A DNA stretch of 64,000 nt from Bacillus sp. EAC (GTDB lineage Bacteria > Bacillota > Bacilli > Bacillales > Bacillaceae_G). A program made the translations under genes and the position numbers. Numbering within the stretch: the stretch's first letter is position 1; each line of letters begins with the position of its first letter. The stretch covers positions 1 to 64,000 of the forward strand of contig NZ_NCSY01000010.1 of NCBI RefSeq assembly GCF_002156875.1, given 5' to 3'. Under the pieces are notes generated by a model. That model saw only the letters and a list, made by a program, of their open reading frames with translations, was not told the DNA's origin and did not search any database. Positions 32,788-42,576 of this stretch are shown piece after piece.

Positions 32788-33696
32788 TTATCTTCTTAAA
32801 TGTTCTATTACATCTTCCATTACTTTTGGAATTGGAGAACTGAATTCTATATACTCGTTTGTTTTTGGATGATTAAATCCTAAAACAGCTGCATGAAGCG
32901 CTTGTCCACCAATCTCTAATGTTTTTCGAGGACCATACTTTGGATCTCCTGCTAATGGGAAACCTATATATTTCATATGAACACGAATTTGATGCGTACG
33001 ACCTGTTTCAAGTTGACATTCAACCAAAGTAAATTCTTCAAAGCGTTCAAGCACTCTAAAATGAGTTACCGCTTCTTTACTATTTTCATCCGTTACTGTC
33101 ATACTTTGACGATCATTTTTGTCTCTTCCAATTGGTGCATCAATTGTGCCTTCTTCATGAGCAATTACACCGTGAACAATTGCAATATATTTACGTACAG
33201 TCGTTTTTTCACGTAACTGTTCTGCAAGCTTCTCGTGTGCTACATCATTCTTGGCAACCATCAATAAACCAGATGTATCCTTGTCAATTCGGTGAACAAT
33301 TCCTGGTCTTAATATACCATTTATGCCTGATAAGTCTTTACAATGATACATTAACGCATTAACTAAAGTACCAGTTTCATGTCCTAATGCTGGATGAACA
33401 ACCATTCCACGTGGTTTATTAACTACGATTACATCCGAATCTTCATAATAAATTTCTAAAGGAATGTTTTCAGCAATAATTTCTAATGGCTTTGGCTCAG
33501 GAACTGAAACAGATATTTCTTCACCTTGTTTTACTTTATAATTACGTTTTACTTTTTCACCATTCACTAATACTAAATCTTCTTTTAACCAAATTTGAAC
33601 TTGTGAACGAGACCACTCATCATTTTGAGCAGTTATAAACGTATCAATTCTTTCTAAATGTTGTTCCTCTTGTACTGTAAATGCAAAAACTGTCAT
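32788..33696 (-). CDS. rluD: RluD-like 23S rRNA pseudouridine synthase (YlyB)
   Basis: The 302-residue protein has an N-terminal S4 RNA-binding domain (residues about 13-75, with [19 protein letters not shown]). An RluA-family catalytic domain follows. The catalytic aspartate lies in [14 protein letters not shown], and [24 protein letters not shown] is the second family signature. By analogy it modifies uridines in helix 69 of 23S rRNA. Its ATG overlaps the lspA stop (ATGA), so the two genes are coupled. Confidence 0.92.
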   Translation of the reverse strand: MTVFAFTVQEEQHLERIDTFITAQNDEWSRSQVQIWLKEDLVLVNGEKVKRNYKVKQGEEISVSVPEPKPLEIIAENIPLEIYYEDSDVIVVNKPRGMVVHPALGHETGTLVNALMYHCKDLSGINGILRPGIVHRIDKDTSGLLMVAKNDVAHEKLAEQLREKTTVRKYIAIVHGVIAHEEGTIDAPIGRDKNDRQSMTVTDENSKEAVTHFRVLERFEEFTLVECQLETGRTHQIRVHMKYIGFPLAGDPKYGPRKTLEIGGQALHAAVLGFNHPKTNEYIEFSSPIPKVMEDVIEHLRR

Positions 33697-34151
33697 TGCT
33701 TAACTCCTCTTTTATCTTCCAATAAAGTAATTATAAATAATAAGATGACCCCTACACATAGAGCTGAATCAGCAATATTAAACACAGGAAAATCATAATT
33801 AAATATATAAACATGAATAAAATCTACAACTTCTTTTCTAAAGAAGCGATCGATAAAGTTTCCAATTGCCCCACCTAATACAAGACCTAATGATAAAGAC
33901 ATTAAACGATCCTGTTTAGCATGTTTTTGAATAAAGTAAATAACTGCAACTACAAAGACTAATGTAATCAAATAAAAGAATCCCATTTTGCCTTGAAGCA
34001 TTCCCCATGCTGCGCCTCTATTACGGTGTGATGTTATGTAAAAAATATTTTTTATAATTTCAATATTTTCACCTAAATACATCTTTTTTAAAACTGCCAG
34101 TTTTGTCAGTTGATCAATTAAAATGACAATCACCGCAATTATATATGCCAT
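33693..34151 (-). CDS. lspA: Lipoprotein signal peptidase (signal peptidase II)
   Basis: This 152-residue aspartyl protease cleaves prolipoproteins ahead of the lipid-modified cysteine. Four membrane helices are evident. The catalytic aspartates lie in [10 protein letters not shown] and [11 protein letters not shown], and the N-terminal half contains [19 protein letters not shown] precedes the ATG. It lies between ylyA and rluD as in B. subtilis. Confidence 0.96.
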   Translation of the reverse strand: MAYIIAVIVILIDQLTKLAVLKKMYLGENIEIIKNIFYITSHRNRGAAWGMLQGKMGFFYLITLVFVVAVIYFIQKHAKQDRLMSLSLGLVLGGAIGNFIDRFFRKEVVDFIHVYIFNYDFPVFNIADSALCVGVILLFIITLLEDKRGVKQ

Positions 34152-34223
34152 ATTTATCCCCTACCTTTTAGATATCTCATAAAATTTTAGCATAGGGGAA
34201 ACTTTAATACAATGAATACTAAA

Positions 34224-34544
34224 TCAATAATGATTCCGTACAAAACTAAAGTCGTCAATTGTACGCCCCATTGGAAGTACTTTCAGTTTCTCAATCGGAA
34301 TTGGTTCCCCGGTTTTTTCACAATAACCGAATAATCCATTATCTATTTTTTGTATCGCTAAATCGATATCATATAAATCATTTTTCATATCATCAACAAG
34401 AGTTTGATGTTTCATCGTGTCTTCGAATAGTGAAAAGTGATTAACGACTACTGTATCTCTTATTGGTTCCGTAAATAAACGATGTAGCAATTCATTCTTA
34501 ATCATTTCGAGCTCTTGCCTAATATGGTAAATTTCATTGCTCAT
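34224..34544 (-). CDS. ylyA: TraR/DksA-fold regulatory protein YlyA-like
   Basis: This 106-residue protein has a long helical N-terminal half and the DksA/TraR C-terminal segment GLFGYCEKTGEPIPIEKLKVLPMGRTIDDF. Only the first of the usual four zinc cysteines remains (YCEKTG). The second and the downstream CxxC pair are replaced, so no classical zinc finger can form. Its synteny between ileS and lspA matches B. subtilis ylyA, which I recall as an RNA polymerase-binding factor acting in sporulating cells. I set the start at 34544 (MSNEIYHIRQ), after GGGAGTG. Confidence 0.78.
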   Translation of the reverse strand: MSNEIYHIRQELEMIKNELLHRLFTEPIRDTVVVNHFSLFEDTMKHQTLVDDMKNDLYDIDLAIQKIDNGLFGYCEKTGEPIPIEKLKVLPMGRTIDDFSFVRNHY

Positions 34545-34559
34545 CTTGTTCACTCCCAA

Positions 34560-34926
34560 TTATTAATGTAACAATAATTTTCCCATAAGTGACTTTGATA
34601 ACAGGTGAAACTTTTTCCTATTTAGGAAATACAATTAGAAATTACCAGTAATAGAAGCATTAAGAAAGAGCTATTTTAGTTAAAATCGCTACATTACACA
34701 CTTGGGTATTTCATCTCTGATAGTAACTGTTTTTTTATCGGTATGTATATGTGCTTCCACGATACATTTTCATCTACTGAATTTTTTTGTTTCACTACTT
34801 CCTTTAATGTCTTGCACCCTTCACGTCAATCAAAACAATTCTTTTTGTTTAATATTTAAAATAAACATTAACAGATCGTTAAATAAAAGTATTTTCGAAA
34901 TGCTCATTAGAAAAGTTTACTATCCT
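34560..34926. other. Gene-free stretch upstream of ylyA
   Basis: This A/T-rich gap between the DUF2269 terminator and ylyA has no frame with a ribosome site and no repeat that I recognise. A plus-strand open frame at 34702-34962 has no credible start and runs into the terminator. A promoter for ylyA should lie here, but I could not pick a convincing one. Confidence 0.5.
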
Positions 34927-34933
34927 TACAAAA

Positions 34934-34958
34934 GAAAAACTCGGAAGGAACTCCGAGC
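34934..34958 (-). terminator. Terminator of the DUF2269-like gene
   Basis: CTCGGA/TCCGAG with a short loop is followed on the minus strand by five T, about 30 bp after the stop codon. Confidence 0.8.
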
Positions 34959-34986
34959 ATAAAATACTATTTTTATCTGGTTAAAC

Positions 34987-35451
34987 TCATGCAAAAATTA
35001 TTGGTTTAATGATCATAAAAATAAATAAAGTAACACCCAATACAGATGCAAAATAAAAACGAGTATTTACTTGTTTCTGTGCGACAAGAATTTCTAAATC
35101 CAACATTACTTCCTCATTGTTTTTCTCATCATTTAGCCAATTTGCTATAATTTTTTGTTTAGGAGTAATGAATCCAATTACAATGATTTGTATCAATATG
35201 TATAAAACTAAAGAACCAATTAACCATAGTTGGGTAAAAGAACCATAATTCCCGATTAAATATAAGACAAGTCCACTTAATACCGCAATGGTTCCACCAA
35301 TTTTCGGAAATAATTCTAGATACTTAAAAAAACGATAACTAGCCCGTAATTCTTCCACTGTTTGACTTGGTCTTGTTAAAACGTGACCAAAAAAAGTAGG
35401 ACCAACTCCAATAATAGCTGATAATACATGAATAAGAATTAATAATTCCAT
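34987..35451 (-). CDS. DUF2269-like integral membrane protein
   Basis: The 154-residue protein has four membrane helices (about residues 3-22, 47-66, 73-95 and 131-150). The N-terminal IHVLSAIIGVGPTFFG resembles the DUF2269 family, in which a conserved histidine sits in the first helix. No function is established. AAAGGGG lies upstream of the ATG. It is not part of the B. subtilis ileS-ylyA arrangement, so it seems to be a lineage-specific insertion between these genes. Confidence 0.72.
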   Translation of the reverse strand: MELLILIHVLSAIIGVGPTFFGHVLTRPSQTVEELRASYRFFKYLELFPKIGGTIAVLSGLVLYLIGNYGSFTQLWLIGSLVLYILIQIIVIGFITPKQKIIANWLNDEKNNEEVMLDLEILVAQKQVNTRFYFASVLGVTLFIFMIIKPIIFA

Positions 35452-35497
35452 CTACCCAACCCCTTTCATCCAACAGTTAAAATATATGAAAAAAACA

Positions 35498-35542
35498 TAA
35501 AAAATAGAGCCGAAAGTTTTATTCTTTCGACTCTTTTTTTAG
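35498..35542 (-). terminator. ileS terminator
   Basis: AGAGtCGAAAG/CTTTCGgCTCT (11 bp, one mismatch) encloses a 7-base loop and is followed by ATTTTTT on the minus strand. Confidence 0.85.
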
Positions 35543-35557
35543 TTGGAAAGCATTAAC

Positions 35558-38314
35558 TTAAATATCCTTTACAACACTTGCACAGCGTAGGCATAGTGTT
35601 GGATGATCATTATCCTTACCAACTTCTTCAGTAACAGTCCAACAACGTTCACAAGTTTCACCAGTTGCAGGAGAAATTACGATACTTGATGTATCAAATT
35701 TCTGAGCGTTATCTGGTACTTGTTCACTTGTTTCGGCAACTTCAACTTGAGAAACAATTAATAATTGTTTTAACTCTTCATTAATTGAACTTAATAAAGT
35801 TGCAACTTCATCATTTGGATAAATTTTAACTTGAGCTTGTAAAGATTTACCGATTACTTTTTCATTTCTTGCTACTTCTAATGCTTTTAAAACATCATCT
35901 CGTAGATCCATGAATTTTTCCCATTTTGCTTCTAAAGCTTTTGTATCTCCATAATCATTTGTATCTGGCATTTCAGTTAAGAAAATGCTGTCTGCATTTT
36001 TTTCAGGCATATGAGACCAAACTTCTTCAGCTGTATGAGGTAAAATTGGTGCTACTAAACGAGTAAGAGCTTGTAATGATTCATGTAATACTGTTTGAAT
36101 CGCTAAGCGATCTTTATTTTGTTTAGGCTCAATGTAAAGTACATCTTTCGATAAATCAAAGTAGAATGAGCTTAACTCAGTCGTACAGAAGTTTTGAATC
36201 GTATGATAAACTGTCGCAAATTCATATTTTTCATAAGATTCCTTAACTGTATTTACTACCCCATTTAATTTAACAAGCATGTATTGATCTAATTCACGAA
36301 GTTCACTAAACTCTAAAGCATCTTTCTCTGCGTTAAATCCATCTAAGTTTCCTAATAAGAAACGGAACGTATTACGAATTTTACGATATACTTCTGCAAC
36401 TTGTTTCATTAATGCATCAGAAATACGTACATCTGATTGATAATCAACTGAGGCAACCCAAAGACGTAAAATATCTGAACCATATTGATTCATAATTTTT
36501 GAAGGTACTACGATGTTACCGATTGATTTACTCATTTTACGGCCTTCACCATCTAATACGAAACCATGGCTTACTACCGATTTATAAGGTGCTTGACCAG
36601 TAACTGCAACACTTGTGCTTAATGAAGAGTTAAACCAACCACGATATTGGTCAGACCCTTCTAAATAAACATCAGCTGGGAAAGATAATTCTTCTCGAAT
36701 TGCTAAAACAGCTTGATGCGAAGATCCGCTGTCAAACCATACATCCATGATGTCTTTTTCTTTCGTAAATTTACCATTAGGAGAACCCGGGTGAGTAAAG
36801 CCTTCTGGCAATAATTCTTTTGCTTCTTTTTCGAACCAAATATTTGATCCATTTTGTTTAAATAGATTTGAAACATATTCAATTGTTTCCTCAGTGATAA
36901 TTGCTTCACCATCTTCAGCATAAAACACTGGAATTGGAACGCCCCATACACGTTGACGAGAAATACACCAATCACCACGGTCACGAACCATGTTAAACAG
37001 TCTTGTTTCACCCCAAGCAGGGAACCATTTTGTGTCTTGAACAGCTTGCATTAATTCATTACGAATTGCTTCAATTGAAGCAAACCATTGTGCAGTTGCA
37101 CGGAAAATAATTGGTTTCTTTGTTCGCCAATCATGTGGGTATGAATGCGTAATAAATTGTAATTTAAGTAAAGCACCTTTTTCTTCTAATGCTTTAGTAA
37201 TTTCTTTATTTGCTTCATCATAGAATAATCCTTCAAAGCCAGGAGCTTCTTTTGTAAGGACACCTTTTTCATCAACTGGACATAATACTTCTAATCCATA
37301 TTGTTGGCCAACACGGAAGTCATCTTCACCGTGTCCTGGTGCTGTGTGTACGCAACCTGTCCCTGCATCAGTTGTTACATGATCTCCAAGGATTACGACA
37401 GACTGACGGTCGTATAAAGGATGTTTACAAACGATACCTTCAAGCTGCTCACCTTTAAATGTGTTTTCTACAACTGAATCTTCCCAACCTAACTCTTTTG
37501 AAACAGATTCTCTTAATTCGCTTGCTACAACAAATTTTTCGCCATTTACTGAAACGACATCATAATTTAATTCCGGATGTAAACAAACAGCTAAATTTGC
37601 TGGAATTGTCCAAGGTGTTGTTGTCCAAATGATGAATTTCTCTCCACCATTTAAAAGATCCTTACCATTATCAACTGCAAATGCTACATAAATAGATGCT
37701 GATCGTTTATCTTGGTATTCAATTTCTGCTTCAGCTAAAGCAGATTCACTTGATGGTGACCAATAAACAGGTTTAAGTCCTTTGTAAATTAAACCTTTTG
37801 TTGCCATTTTACCGAATACTTTAATTTGTTCTGCTTCATATTCTTTTTCAAGTGTGATGTAAGGACGGTCCCAATCACCTAAAATACCTAAACGCTTAAA
37901 CTGTTCCTTTTGACGTTCAACTTGCTCATATGCATATTCTTCGCAAAGTTTACGGAACTCTGCAACTGTCATTTCTTTGCGGTTAACTTTTTTATTCGCT
38001 AATGCTTGCTCGATTGGTAATCCATGAGTATCCCATCCTGGAACATATGGAGAACGATTACCGTTCATATTATTAAAGCGAACGATAAAATCTTTAAGTA
38101 CTTTATTTAATGCATGACCCATATGAAGGTCACCATTTGCGTAAGGAGGGCCATCATGTAGGATGAATGATGGTTTTCCTTCATTATGTTTTAAAACTTT
38201 TGAATAAATATCTTGTTTATTCCATTCTTCTTGGATCTGAGGTTCACGTTGTGGTAGATTTCCTCTCATCGGGAAATCGGTTTTTGGCATCAATAAAGTA
38301 TCTTTATACTCCAT
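35558..38314 (-). CDS. ileS: Isoleucyl-tRNA synthetase
   Basis: This class I synthetase charges tRNA-Ile and edits misactivated valine. The 918 residues show GDLHMGHAL (HIGH motif) near residue 57, the editing domain with [13 protein letters not shown], and [10 protein letters not shown] (KMSKS) near 593. The C-terminal zinc site CERCW...CLRC indicates the bacterial type carrying the C-terminal domain. AGGAGG precedes the ATG. Upstream lies a T-box leader, so expression should respond to uncharged tRNA-Ile. Confidence 0.97.
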   Translation of the reverse strand: MEYKDTLLMPKTDFPMRGNLPQREPQIQEEWNKQDIYSKVLKHNEGKPSFILHDGPPYANGDLHMGHALNKVLKDFIVRFNNMNGNRSPYVPGWDTHGLPIEQALANKKVNRKEMTVAEFRKLCEEYAYEQVERQKEQFKRLGILGDWDRPYITLEKEYEAEQIKVFGKMATKGLIYKGLKPVYWSPSSESALAEAEIEYQDKRSASIYVAFAVDNGKDLLNGGEKFIIWTTTPWTIPANLAVCLHPELNYDVVSVNGEKFVVASELRESVSKELGWEDSVVENTFKGEQLEGIVCKHPLYDRQSVVILGDHVTTDAGTGCVHTAPGHGEDDFRVGQQYGLEVLCPVDEKGVLTKEAPGFEGLFYDEANKEITKALEEKGALLKLQFITHSYPHDWRTKKPIIFRATAQWFASIEAIRNELMQAVQDTKWFPAWGETRLFNMVRDRGDWCISRQRVWGVPIPVFYAEDGEAIITEETIEYVSNLFKQNGSNIWFEKEAKELLPEGFTHPGSPNGKFTKEKDIMDVWFDSGSSHQAVLAIREELSFPADVYLEGSDQYRGWFNSSLSTSVAVTGQAPYKSVVSHGFVLDGEGRKMSKSIGNIVVPSKIMNQYGSDILRLWVASVDYQSDVRISDALMKQVAEVYRKIRNTFRFLLGNLDGFNAEKDALEFSELRELDQYMLVKLNGVVNTVKESYEKYEFATVYHTIQNFCTTELSSFYFDLSKDVLYIEPKQNKDRLAIQTVLHESLQALTRLVAPILPHTAEEVWSHMPEKNADSIFLTEMPDTNDYGDTKALEAKWEKFMDLRDDVLKALEVARNEKVIGKSLQAQVKIYPNDEVATLLSSINEELKQLLIVSQVEVAETSEQVPDNAQKFDTSSIVISPATGETCERCWTVTEEVGKDNDHPTLCLRCASVVKDI

Positions 38315-38524
38315 TTCATATTCCTCCTATTTTTTCAGTAATAAAACACTTATAATTGTCGAGTTCACATTAACGCATTGTATCCATCTTATAAATCTTT
38401 TATTAGTAATCTTGTTTTTTTCATTAAACTTTCACTAATGAAACATTTACTACTTCATTTTTACAAGCTAAACGACCATTCGTTAATATGAGATCAATTC
38501 GATGATAAGATGATAGAAGAACAC

Positions 38525-38765
38525 AAAAAAACCTTCCTCATCCCAAAAAAGGGACGAGAAAGGTTCCCGTGGTACCACCCTAATTGACTTTAAAAATTAC
38601 TTAAAGTCCTCTTAGCATTCATAACGTGAATGAAACGTCTTTTCTTACTAATTTTTCAGAAAAGCACTCTAGGGTGATTTTCTTTCTATATTCTACATCA
38701 AGCTTACACTATCCTTGACTCGCTTTCTAGACTAAATAGAAATACTCTTCCCTATCACCGATTTA
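38525..38765 (-). promoter_or_regulatory. T-box leader of ileS
   Basis: The T-box sequence AGGGTGGTACC lies at 38571-38581, followed by the terminator AACCTTTCTCGTCCC/GGGATGAGGAAGGTT with seven T (38525-38565). Stem I contains GATAGGGAAGAGTA, a paired TTTCTAT/ATAGAAA helix and GGATAGTGTAAGC. AUC at 38676-38678, in GAAAATCACC, is the likely specifier and is an isoleucine codon. Assignment of the specifier is by position and less certain than the rest. Confidence 0.92.
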
Positions 38766-38782
38766 CTATTAATATTTAATAA

Positions 38783-38811
38783 ATTATATGTAAAACTTTA
38801 CAAATCGTCAA
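38783..38811 (-). promoter_or_regulatory. Promoter of the ileS leader
   Basis: TTGACG (38806-38811), a 17-bp spacer and a perfect TATAAT (38783-38788) begin 12 bp after the divIVA stop. Confidence 0.85.
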
Positions 38812-38822
38812 GGCTTCAGTGA

Positions 38823-39308
38823 TTAGTTTGCAATTTCTTCTGATTCTTTGTCTAAAATATGGTCCCAATCCTCATGATTTAACATTTCTAATTGAGTTTC
38901 AATCGCCATACGTAGACGTGTACGGAACACTTTAGACTGTTTTTTCAGTTCCTCGAATTCCATTGTAACTTTTCTAGATTTAATTAATGATTCATTTATA
39001 ATTCTGTCAGCATTTTTTTCTGCTTCTTTAATAATTAACTTTGCTTCTTTTTGTGCATTACCTTTTACATCTTCAGCAGCTTCTTGAGCAATTAGGATCG
39101 ATTTGTTTAACGTTTCTTCAATCGTTGAAAAATGTTTTAGTCTATCTCTCATATCTAAAATTTGTTCTTCTAATTGTTTCTTTTCTCGAATGACTATTTC
39201 ATAATCTTTAATTACTTGGTCTAAAAACTCATTAACTTCGTCTTCGTCATATCCACGAAAACTTTTACCAAATTCTTTATTATGAATATCAAGTGGTGTT
39301 AAAGGCAC
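38823..39308 (-). CDS. divIVA: Cell-division/polar scaffold protein DivIVA
   Basis: DivIVA binds curved membrane at septa and poles, recruits MinCD through MinJ and anchors the chromosome during sporulation. The 161 residues begin PLTPLDIHNKEFGKSFRGYDEDEVNEFLDQ, with the membrane-inserting Phe in the KSFRGY loop region. The rest is a coiled coil from about residue 30 to 140. The start codon is GTG, eight bases after GGAGGTGG. A TATAAT and a Spo0A-box-like TGTCGAA lie upstream. Confidence 0.95.
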   Translation of the reverse strand: MPLTPLDIHNKEFGKSFRGYDEDEVNEFLDQVIKDYEIVIREKKQLEEQILDMRDRLKHFSTIEETLNKSILIAQEAAEDVKGNAQKEAKLIIKEAEKNADRIINESLIKSRKVTMEFEELKKQSKVFRTRLRMAIETQLEMLNHEDWDHILDKESEEIAN

Positions 39309-39346
39309 TTTATGCCACCTCCGTGTATATTTCTAATTATTAGGTT

Positions 39347-39363
39347 ATTATAAACTTTCGACA
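39347..39363 (-). promoter_or_regulatory. divIVA promoter -10 with adjacent 0A-box-like heptamer
   Basis: TATAAT (39347-39352) is preceded after four bases by TGTCGAA (39357-39363), the Spo0A box consensus. No good -35 hexamer lies at 17 bp. The box sits where a repressor or a Spo0A-responsive promoter would place it. Confidence 0.45.
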
Positions 39364-39394
39364 GTTTCTACGTTTTCCCTTCAACAAATTGTGA

Positions 39395-40168
39395 CTATTT
39401 TTTAACACCGTAGTAAATCCGCCATTTTTCCTTTTTAGACAATCCATCAATCGACAGTAAAATCCCTCTACCAAACCCTTTTACTGATAGTAAATCTCCT
39501 TCACCACATTGGAATGAAGTCGAATCTACTATTTTTTGATTAACTTTTACATGTCCGGCTTTTATGACAAGTTGTGCTTTTTGTCTAGAAATATTATAAA
39601 ACTCACTTAATAACACATCCAAACGAAGTGATGATACTGTACTATTCTTGGTTTGCCATTCATCTTCAATTTGAATTAATTCATTTAATTGTATTTCCAT
39701 TAATTTAATCGGCGATTTCCCGATAGAGTTTAAGTTATTTTCAACAAAACTTGCTATTTCTTTCGCAACAATTATTTGTACGACTTCGTTTTTTAGTAAA
39801 ATATCACCAAATTTAGCACGTGTCATCTTAAGAGACATTAGGGTCCCTAATATTTGCCGATGGGATAATGTGTGAAATTTTGATGCATAGTTAAGATTAA
39901 AGGCAACAATTGAATAATCTTCATCTGAAGGTGTGTAGTAATTCGGATAAATCAGCGCACGTTTTCTTTCACTATCATCTTGTCCTCCAAAAAAAGAAAC
40001 CAAGCATTCAGATTGACTACCTATAATTGAACTCATTATTGTTTGTTCTCTTAAATCTAAAAAATCAGTTAGCTTATATGTATATCGTTCAAGTACATGT
40101 TCTTTCCAGCTAATTACCTGATCTACAAATAGATGTTCCTCTTTTCGATAATGGTCGTATATACTCAT
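39395..40168 (-). CDS. ylmH: S4-domain RNA-binding protein YlmH
   Basis: The 257-residue protein has an N-terminal YlmH domain and a C-terminal S4 domain from about residue 180: LRLDVLLSEFYNISRQKAQLVIKAGHVKVNQKIV. In B. subtilis YlmH is reported to bind stalled 50S subunits and to take part in ribosome-associated quality control with RqcH. It lies between ylmG and divIVA as in B. subtilis, but a terminator after ylmG suggests a separate transcript here. GAGG precedes the ATG. Confidence 0.92.
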   Translation of the reverse strand: MSIYDHYRKEEHLFVDQVISWKEHVLERYTYKLTDFLDLREQTIMSSIIGSQSECLVSFFGGQDDSERKRALIYPNYYTPSDEDYSIVAFNLNYASKFHTLSHRQILGTLMSLKMTRAKFGDILLKNEVVQIIVAKEIASFVENNLNSIGKSPIKLMEIQLNELIQIEDEWQTKNSTVSSLRLDVLLSEFYNISRQKAQLVIKAGHVKVNQKIVDSTSFQCGEGDLLSVKGFGRGILLSIDGLSKKEKWRIYYGVKK

Positions 40169-40208
40169 TGATGTGGTCCTCTACTTCTAATTACTCTTTT
40201 CATATTAA

Positions 40209-40240
40209 TAAAAAAGAGAACCCCTAAGATTCTCTTTTTT
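40209..40240 (-). terminator. Terminator after ylmG
   Basis: AAAAAGAGAA/TTCTCTTTTT with an intervening nine-base loop directly follows the ylmG stop and ends in T on the minus strand. Confidence 0.75.
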
Positions 40241-40499
40241 AGAAGAAACGTGAAATACTCGCAATTCCAATTCCAGCAAATTCTAATGCAATTAATGCTA
40301 CAATTGGCGAAAAATCAAACATTCCAAAGGATGGTATGATACGGCGAAATGGCTCCAAATATGGCTCAGAAATTGCACCGATAAAACGTCCAAAGCCTGA
40401 ATGTCGTACTTGCGGAAACCACGATAGGATAATATGAATAATCAAAATGATTTTATAAATTGCGATTGCTTGAATTAAAAGAAAAAAAATATAGCTCAT
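40239..40499 (-). CDS. ylmG: YggT family membrane protein YlmG
   Basis: This 86-residue YggT protein has two membrane helices, separated by the conserved loop LSWFPQVRHSGFGRFIGAISEPYLEPFRRIIPSFGMFDFSPIVA. The family is linked to division and cell shape through its constant neighbourhood with sepF, but its biochemical role is not settled. It begins four bases after sepF, with AAGGTGG ahead of the ATG. Confidence 0.92.
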   Translation of the reverse strand: MSYIFFLLIQAIAIYKIILIIHIILSWFPQVRHSGFGRFIGAISEPYLEPFRRIIPSFGMFDFSPIVALIALEFAGIGIASISRFF

Positions 40500-40503
40500 T
40501 TAT

Positions 40504-40959
40504 TTACCACCTTTTAATGGATTGTTCTTCCTCAAAAAGCATATCAGTTATTGTTCCTGAAATATCAACATTATCTGGGGTACAAATGAATGTATTTGAT
40601 CCTATTTTTTTAATATCTCCACTTATTGCATAAACTGTACCACTTAAAAAATCAACAAAACGTTTTGCTTGGTCAATTTGCATTTGTTGAAGATTAATGA
40701 CTACAGCTTTCTTCGATTTTAGATGATCTGCAACATCTTGTGCCTCTGCATATTCACGCGGTTGCGCTAAAACAACTTTTGACGTCAAGGATGCTCCTCC
40801 TGGTATACTTACTAATTTTTGCTTTGAACTATTACGTTCTTGATGAATTTCTTCATTAACATGTTTGGAAGTTACTTGCTGCTGCTCTTCATATTCATAA
40901 TCATCTTCATACTCATCATCCATTGCAAAAAAGTTTTTAACTTTCCCAATTATACTCAT
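40504..40959 (-). CDS. sepF: Cell-division protein SepF
   Basis: SepF polymerises into arcs, tethers FtsZ to the membrane and shapes the septum. The N-terminal SIIGKVKNFF is the amphipathic membrane helix, followed by an acidic and glutamine-rich linker. The SepF domain covers residues about 60-145, with VVINLQQMQIDQAKRFVDFLSG. Length is 151. It lies in the ylmC-to-ylmG run, as expected. Confidence 0.95.
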   Translation of the reverse strand: MSIIGKVKNFFAMDDEYEDDYEYEEQQQVTSKHVNEEIHQERNSSKQKLVSIPGGASLTSKVVLAQPREYAEAQDVADHLKSKKAVVINLQQMQIDQAKRFVDFLSGTVYAISGDIKKIGSNTFICTPDNVDISGTITDMLFEEEQSIKRW

Positions 40960-40965
40960 AACTAA

Positions 40966-41640
40966 TTACCTTCCCTTTCCTACTAAATCAGTTCCTATTC
41001 GAATAAATGTAGCGCCTTCTTCTATAGCAATCTCAAAATCATTAGACATACCCATTGATAATTCATGACATGGGATATTTTCTAACTTCAATTCTTGTAT
41101 TTGCATTTGTAATTCTTTTAAGTTTTTAAAACAATTTCTTATCATTTGCTGATCTTCAGTAAATGGAGCCATCGTCATTAAACCTACTACTTGTACTTTA
41201 TCCAACTCTGCTATCTCTCTAGCAAACTTTATGACATCGTTTGGATTCATTCCATGTTTTGATTCTTCACCAGAAACATTCACTTGCACAAAGCATTTCA
41301 AAGGTTTTATAGCCCTTTTTTGAATTTCTTCTGCCAGTGAAATACGATCTAAAGAGTGTAAATAATCAATACGGTGTATGATATCTTTCACTTTTCTAGT
41401 TTGAAGAGACCCAATAAAATGCCATATTATGTTTTTATTCATATAGTCCTGTTTATTTTGTAATCCTTCAAAACGGTTTTCACCAAGTTGATTTAATCCT
41501 ACTTCTAAAACCTCTTTCGCTACCTCTACAGATACTTCTTTTGTAACAGCAATTAATGTAACGTTATCTGTTCGATTTGAACGCAACTTTGCTAATTGGA
41601 TTTGTTCACTAATTCGTTCAAAGTTTTGTTTTACAGTCAT
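40966..41640 (-). CDS. ylmE: YggS/YlmE family PLP homeostasis protein
   Basis: This monomeric alanine-racemase-fold protein binds PLP through the lysine in LIAVTKEVS (about residue 35) and balances PLP and amino-acid pools. Family motifs HFIGSLQTRK, VNVSGEESKHGM and SMGMSNDFEIAIEEGATFIRIG are all present. The start at 41640 (MTVKQNFE, 224 aa) follows GGAGGAAAT. It begins four bases after ylmD. Confidence 0.93.
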   Translation of the reverse strand: MTVKQNFERISEQIQLAKLRSNRTDNVTLIAVTKEVSVEVAKEVLEVGLNQLGENRFEGLQNKQDYMNKNIIWHFIGSLQTRKVKDIIHRIDYLHSLDRISLAEEIQKRAIKPLKCFVQVNVSGEESKHGMNPNDVIKFAREIAELDKVQVVGLMTMAPFTEDQQMIRNCFKNLKELQMQIQELKLENIPCHELSMGMSNDFEIAIEEGATFIRIGTDLVGKGR

Positions 41641-41644
41641 GATG

Positions 41645-42469
41645 CTATTTCCTCCAACCAATAAAGCTCATCATTCTACCAGTTTTTCCTTCATCTCTTC
41701 GATGTGAAAAAAATGTATTCGGATTGCAGCTTGTACAATAGTTAGTCATACTAATATTTTCTTCACTAATCCCAGAATTAATAAGCAATTGTTTGTTTGC
41801 TTCTTTCAAATTTAATGCGTATTTTCCATTTAACTTCTTTGTAATGACTTTATGAGGAATATCATCATTAAATGCTTCACTCACTTTATTCATTACAAAA
41901 TCATCTACCTCATAACAACATTCTCCGATTGAAGGACCAATAACAATTTGAATATCTTCTAGTTTTATATTTTCTTCTTTTAACCATTTATCGATCAGTT
42001 TACCGCCTATATTAGAAACGGTACCCTTCCAACCAGCATGGGCAAGGCCGATATATTTTTTTGTTGGTTCAAGGAAGTATAATGGCACACAGTCTGCATA
42101 ACATGAGGTTAGTAAAACCTCTTCTTCATTTGTGTAAAAGCCATCTGTATCTGGAATGCTACTTAAATAATCAGTAACACCTTTCCCCTGATCATCTTTT
42201 GATACTTTTAAAACATTATAACCATGTACTTGCTTAGAACAAACCCACTTAGATGTTGAAAACTTAAGTTGATCTGCGAGTAATTCTCGATTATTTATGA
42301 CATGGTTTGTTGAATCATTTACATGTAAGCCTAGATTAAAAGAGGAGAAACAACCTTGACTAACTCCATCATTTTTAGTAGTAAAACCAGCAACTAATTG
42401 TTTGTATGAGTCTTCCCAAGGTTGAATCTTAAAAGTACTTTCAGTCGATTGAATGAAGATTTCTTTCAT
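41645..42469 (-). CDS. ylmD: YfiH/YlmD family multi-copper-like oxidoreductase
   Basis: The 274-residue protein belongs to the YfiH (DUF152) family. Older annotation calls it polyphenol oxidase; the Geobacillus YlmD homologue has been shown to act on purine nucleosides. Metal ligands are visible in SCYADCVPLYF and GLAHAGWKGTV, and SIGECCYEVDD and FFSHRRDEGKTGRM are family signatures. GTGAGG precedes the ATG. It lies directly upstream of ylmE. Confidence 0.92.
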   Translation of the reverse strand: MKEIFIQSTESTFKIQPWEDSYKQLVAGFTTKNDGVSQGCFSSFNLGLHVNDSTNHVINNRELLADQLKFSTSKWVCSKQVHGYNVLKVSKDDQGKGVTDYLSSIPDTDGFYTNEEEVLLTSCYADCVPLYFLEPTKKYIGLAHAGWKGTVSNIGGKLIDKWLKEENIKLEDIQIVIGPSIGECCYEVDDFVMNKVSEAFNDDIPHKVITKKLNGKYALNLKEANKQLLINSGISEENISMTNYCTSCNPNTFFSHRRDEGKTGRMMSFIGWRK

Positions 42470-42576
42470 ATTTTTAGGACCTCACAAAACTAGTTTAGTA
42501 ATTCCCATTTAGGGTTTCCTATATTTTACCATAGATTTCATATTTTTGATTATTTTTGACAAAAGACGCTATATTT

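Noticed and set aside
34702-34962. Plus-strand open frame of 86 codons in the gap upstream of ylyA
   Set aside because: No ribosome site or ATG in a credible place, no recognisable domain, and its end overlaps the terminator of the DUF2269 gene.
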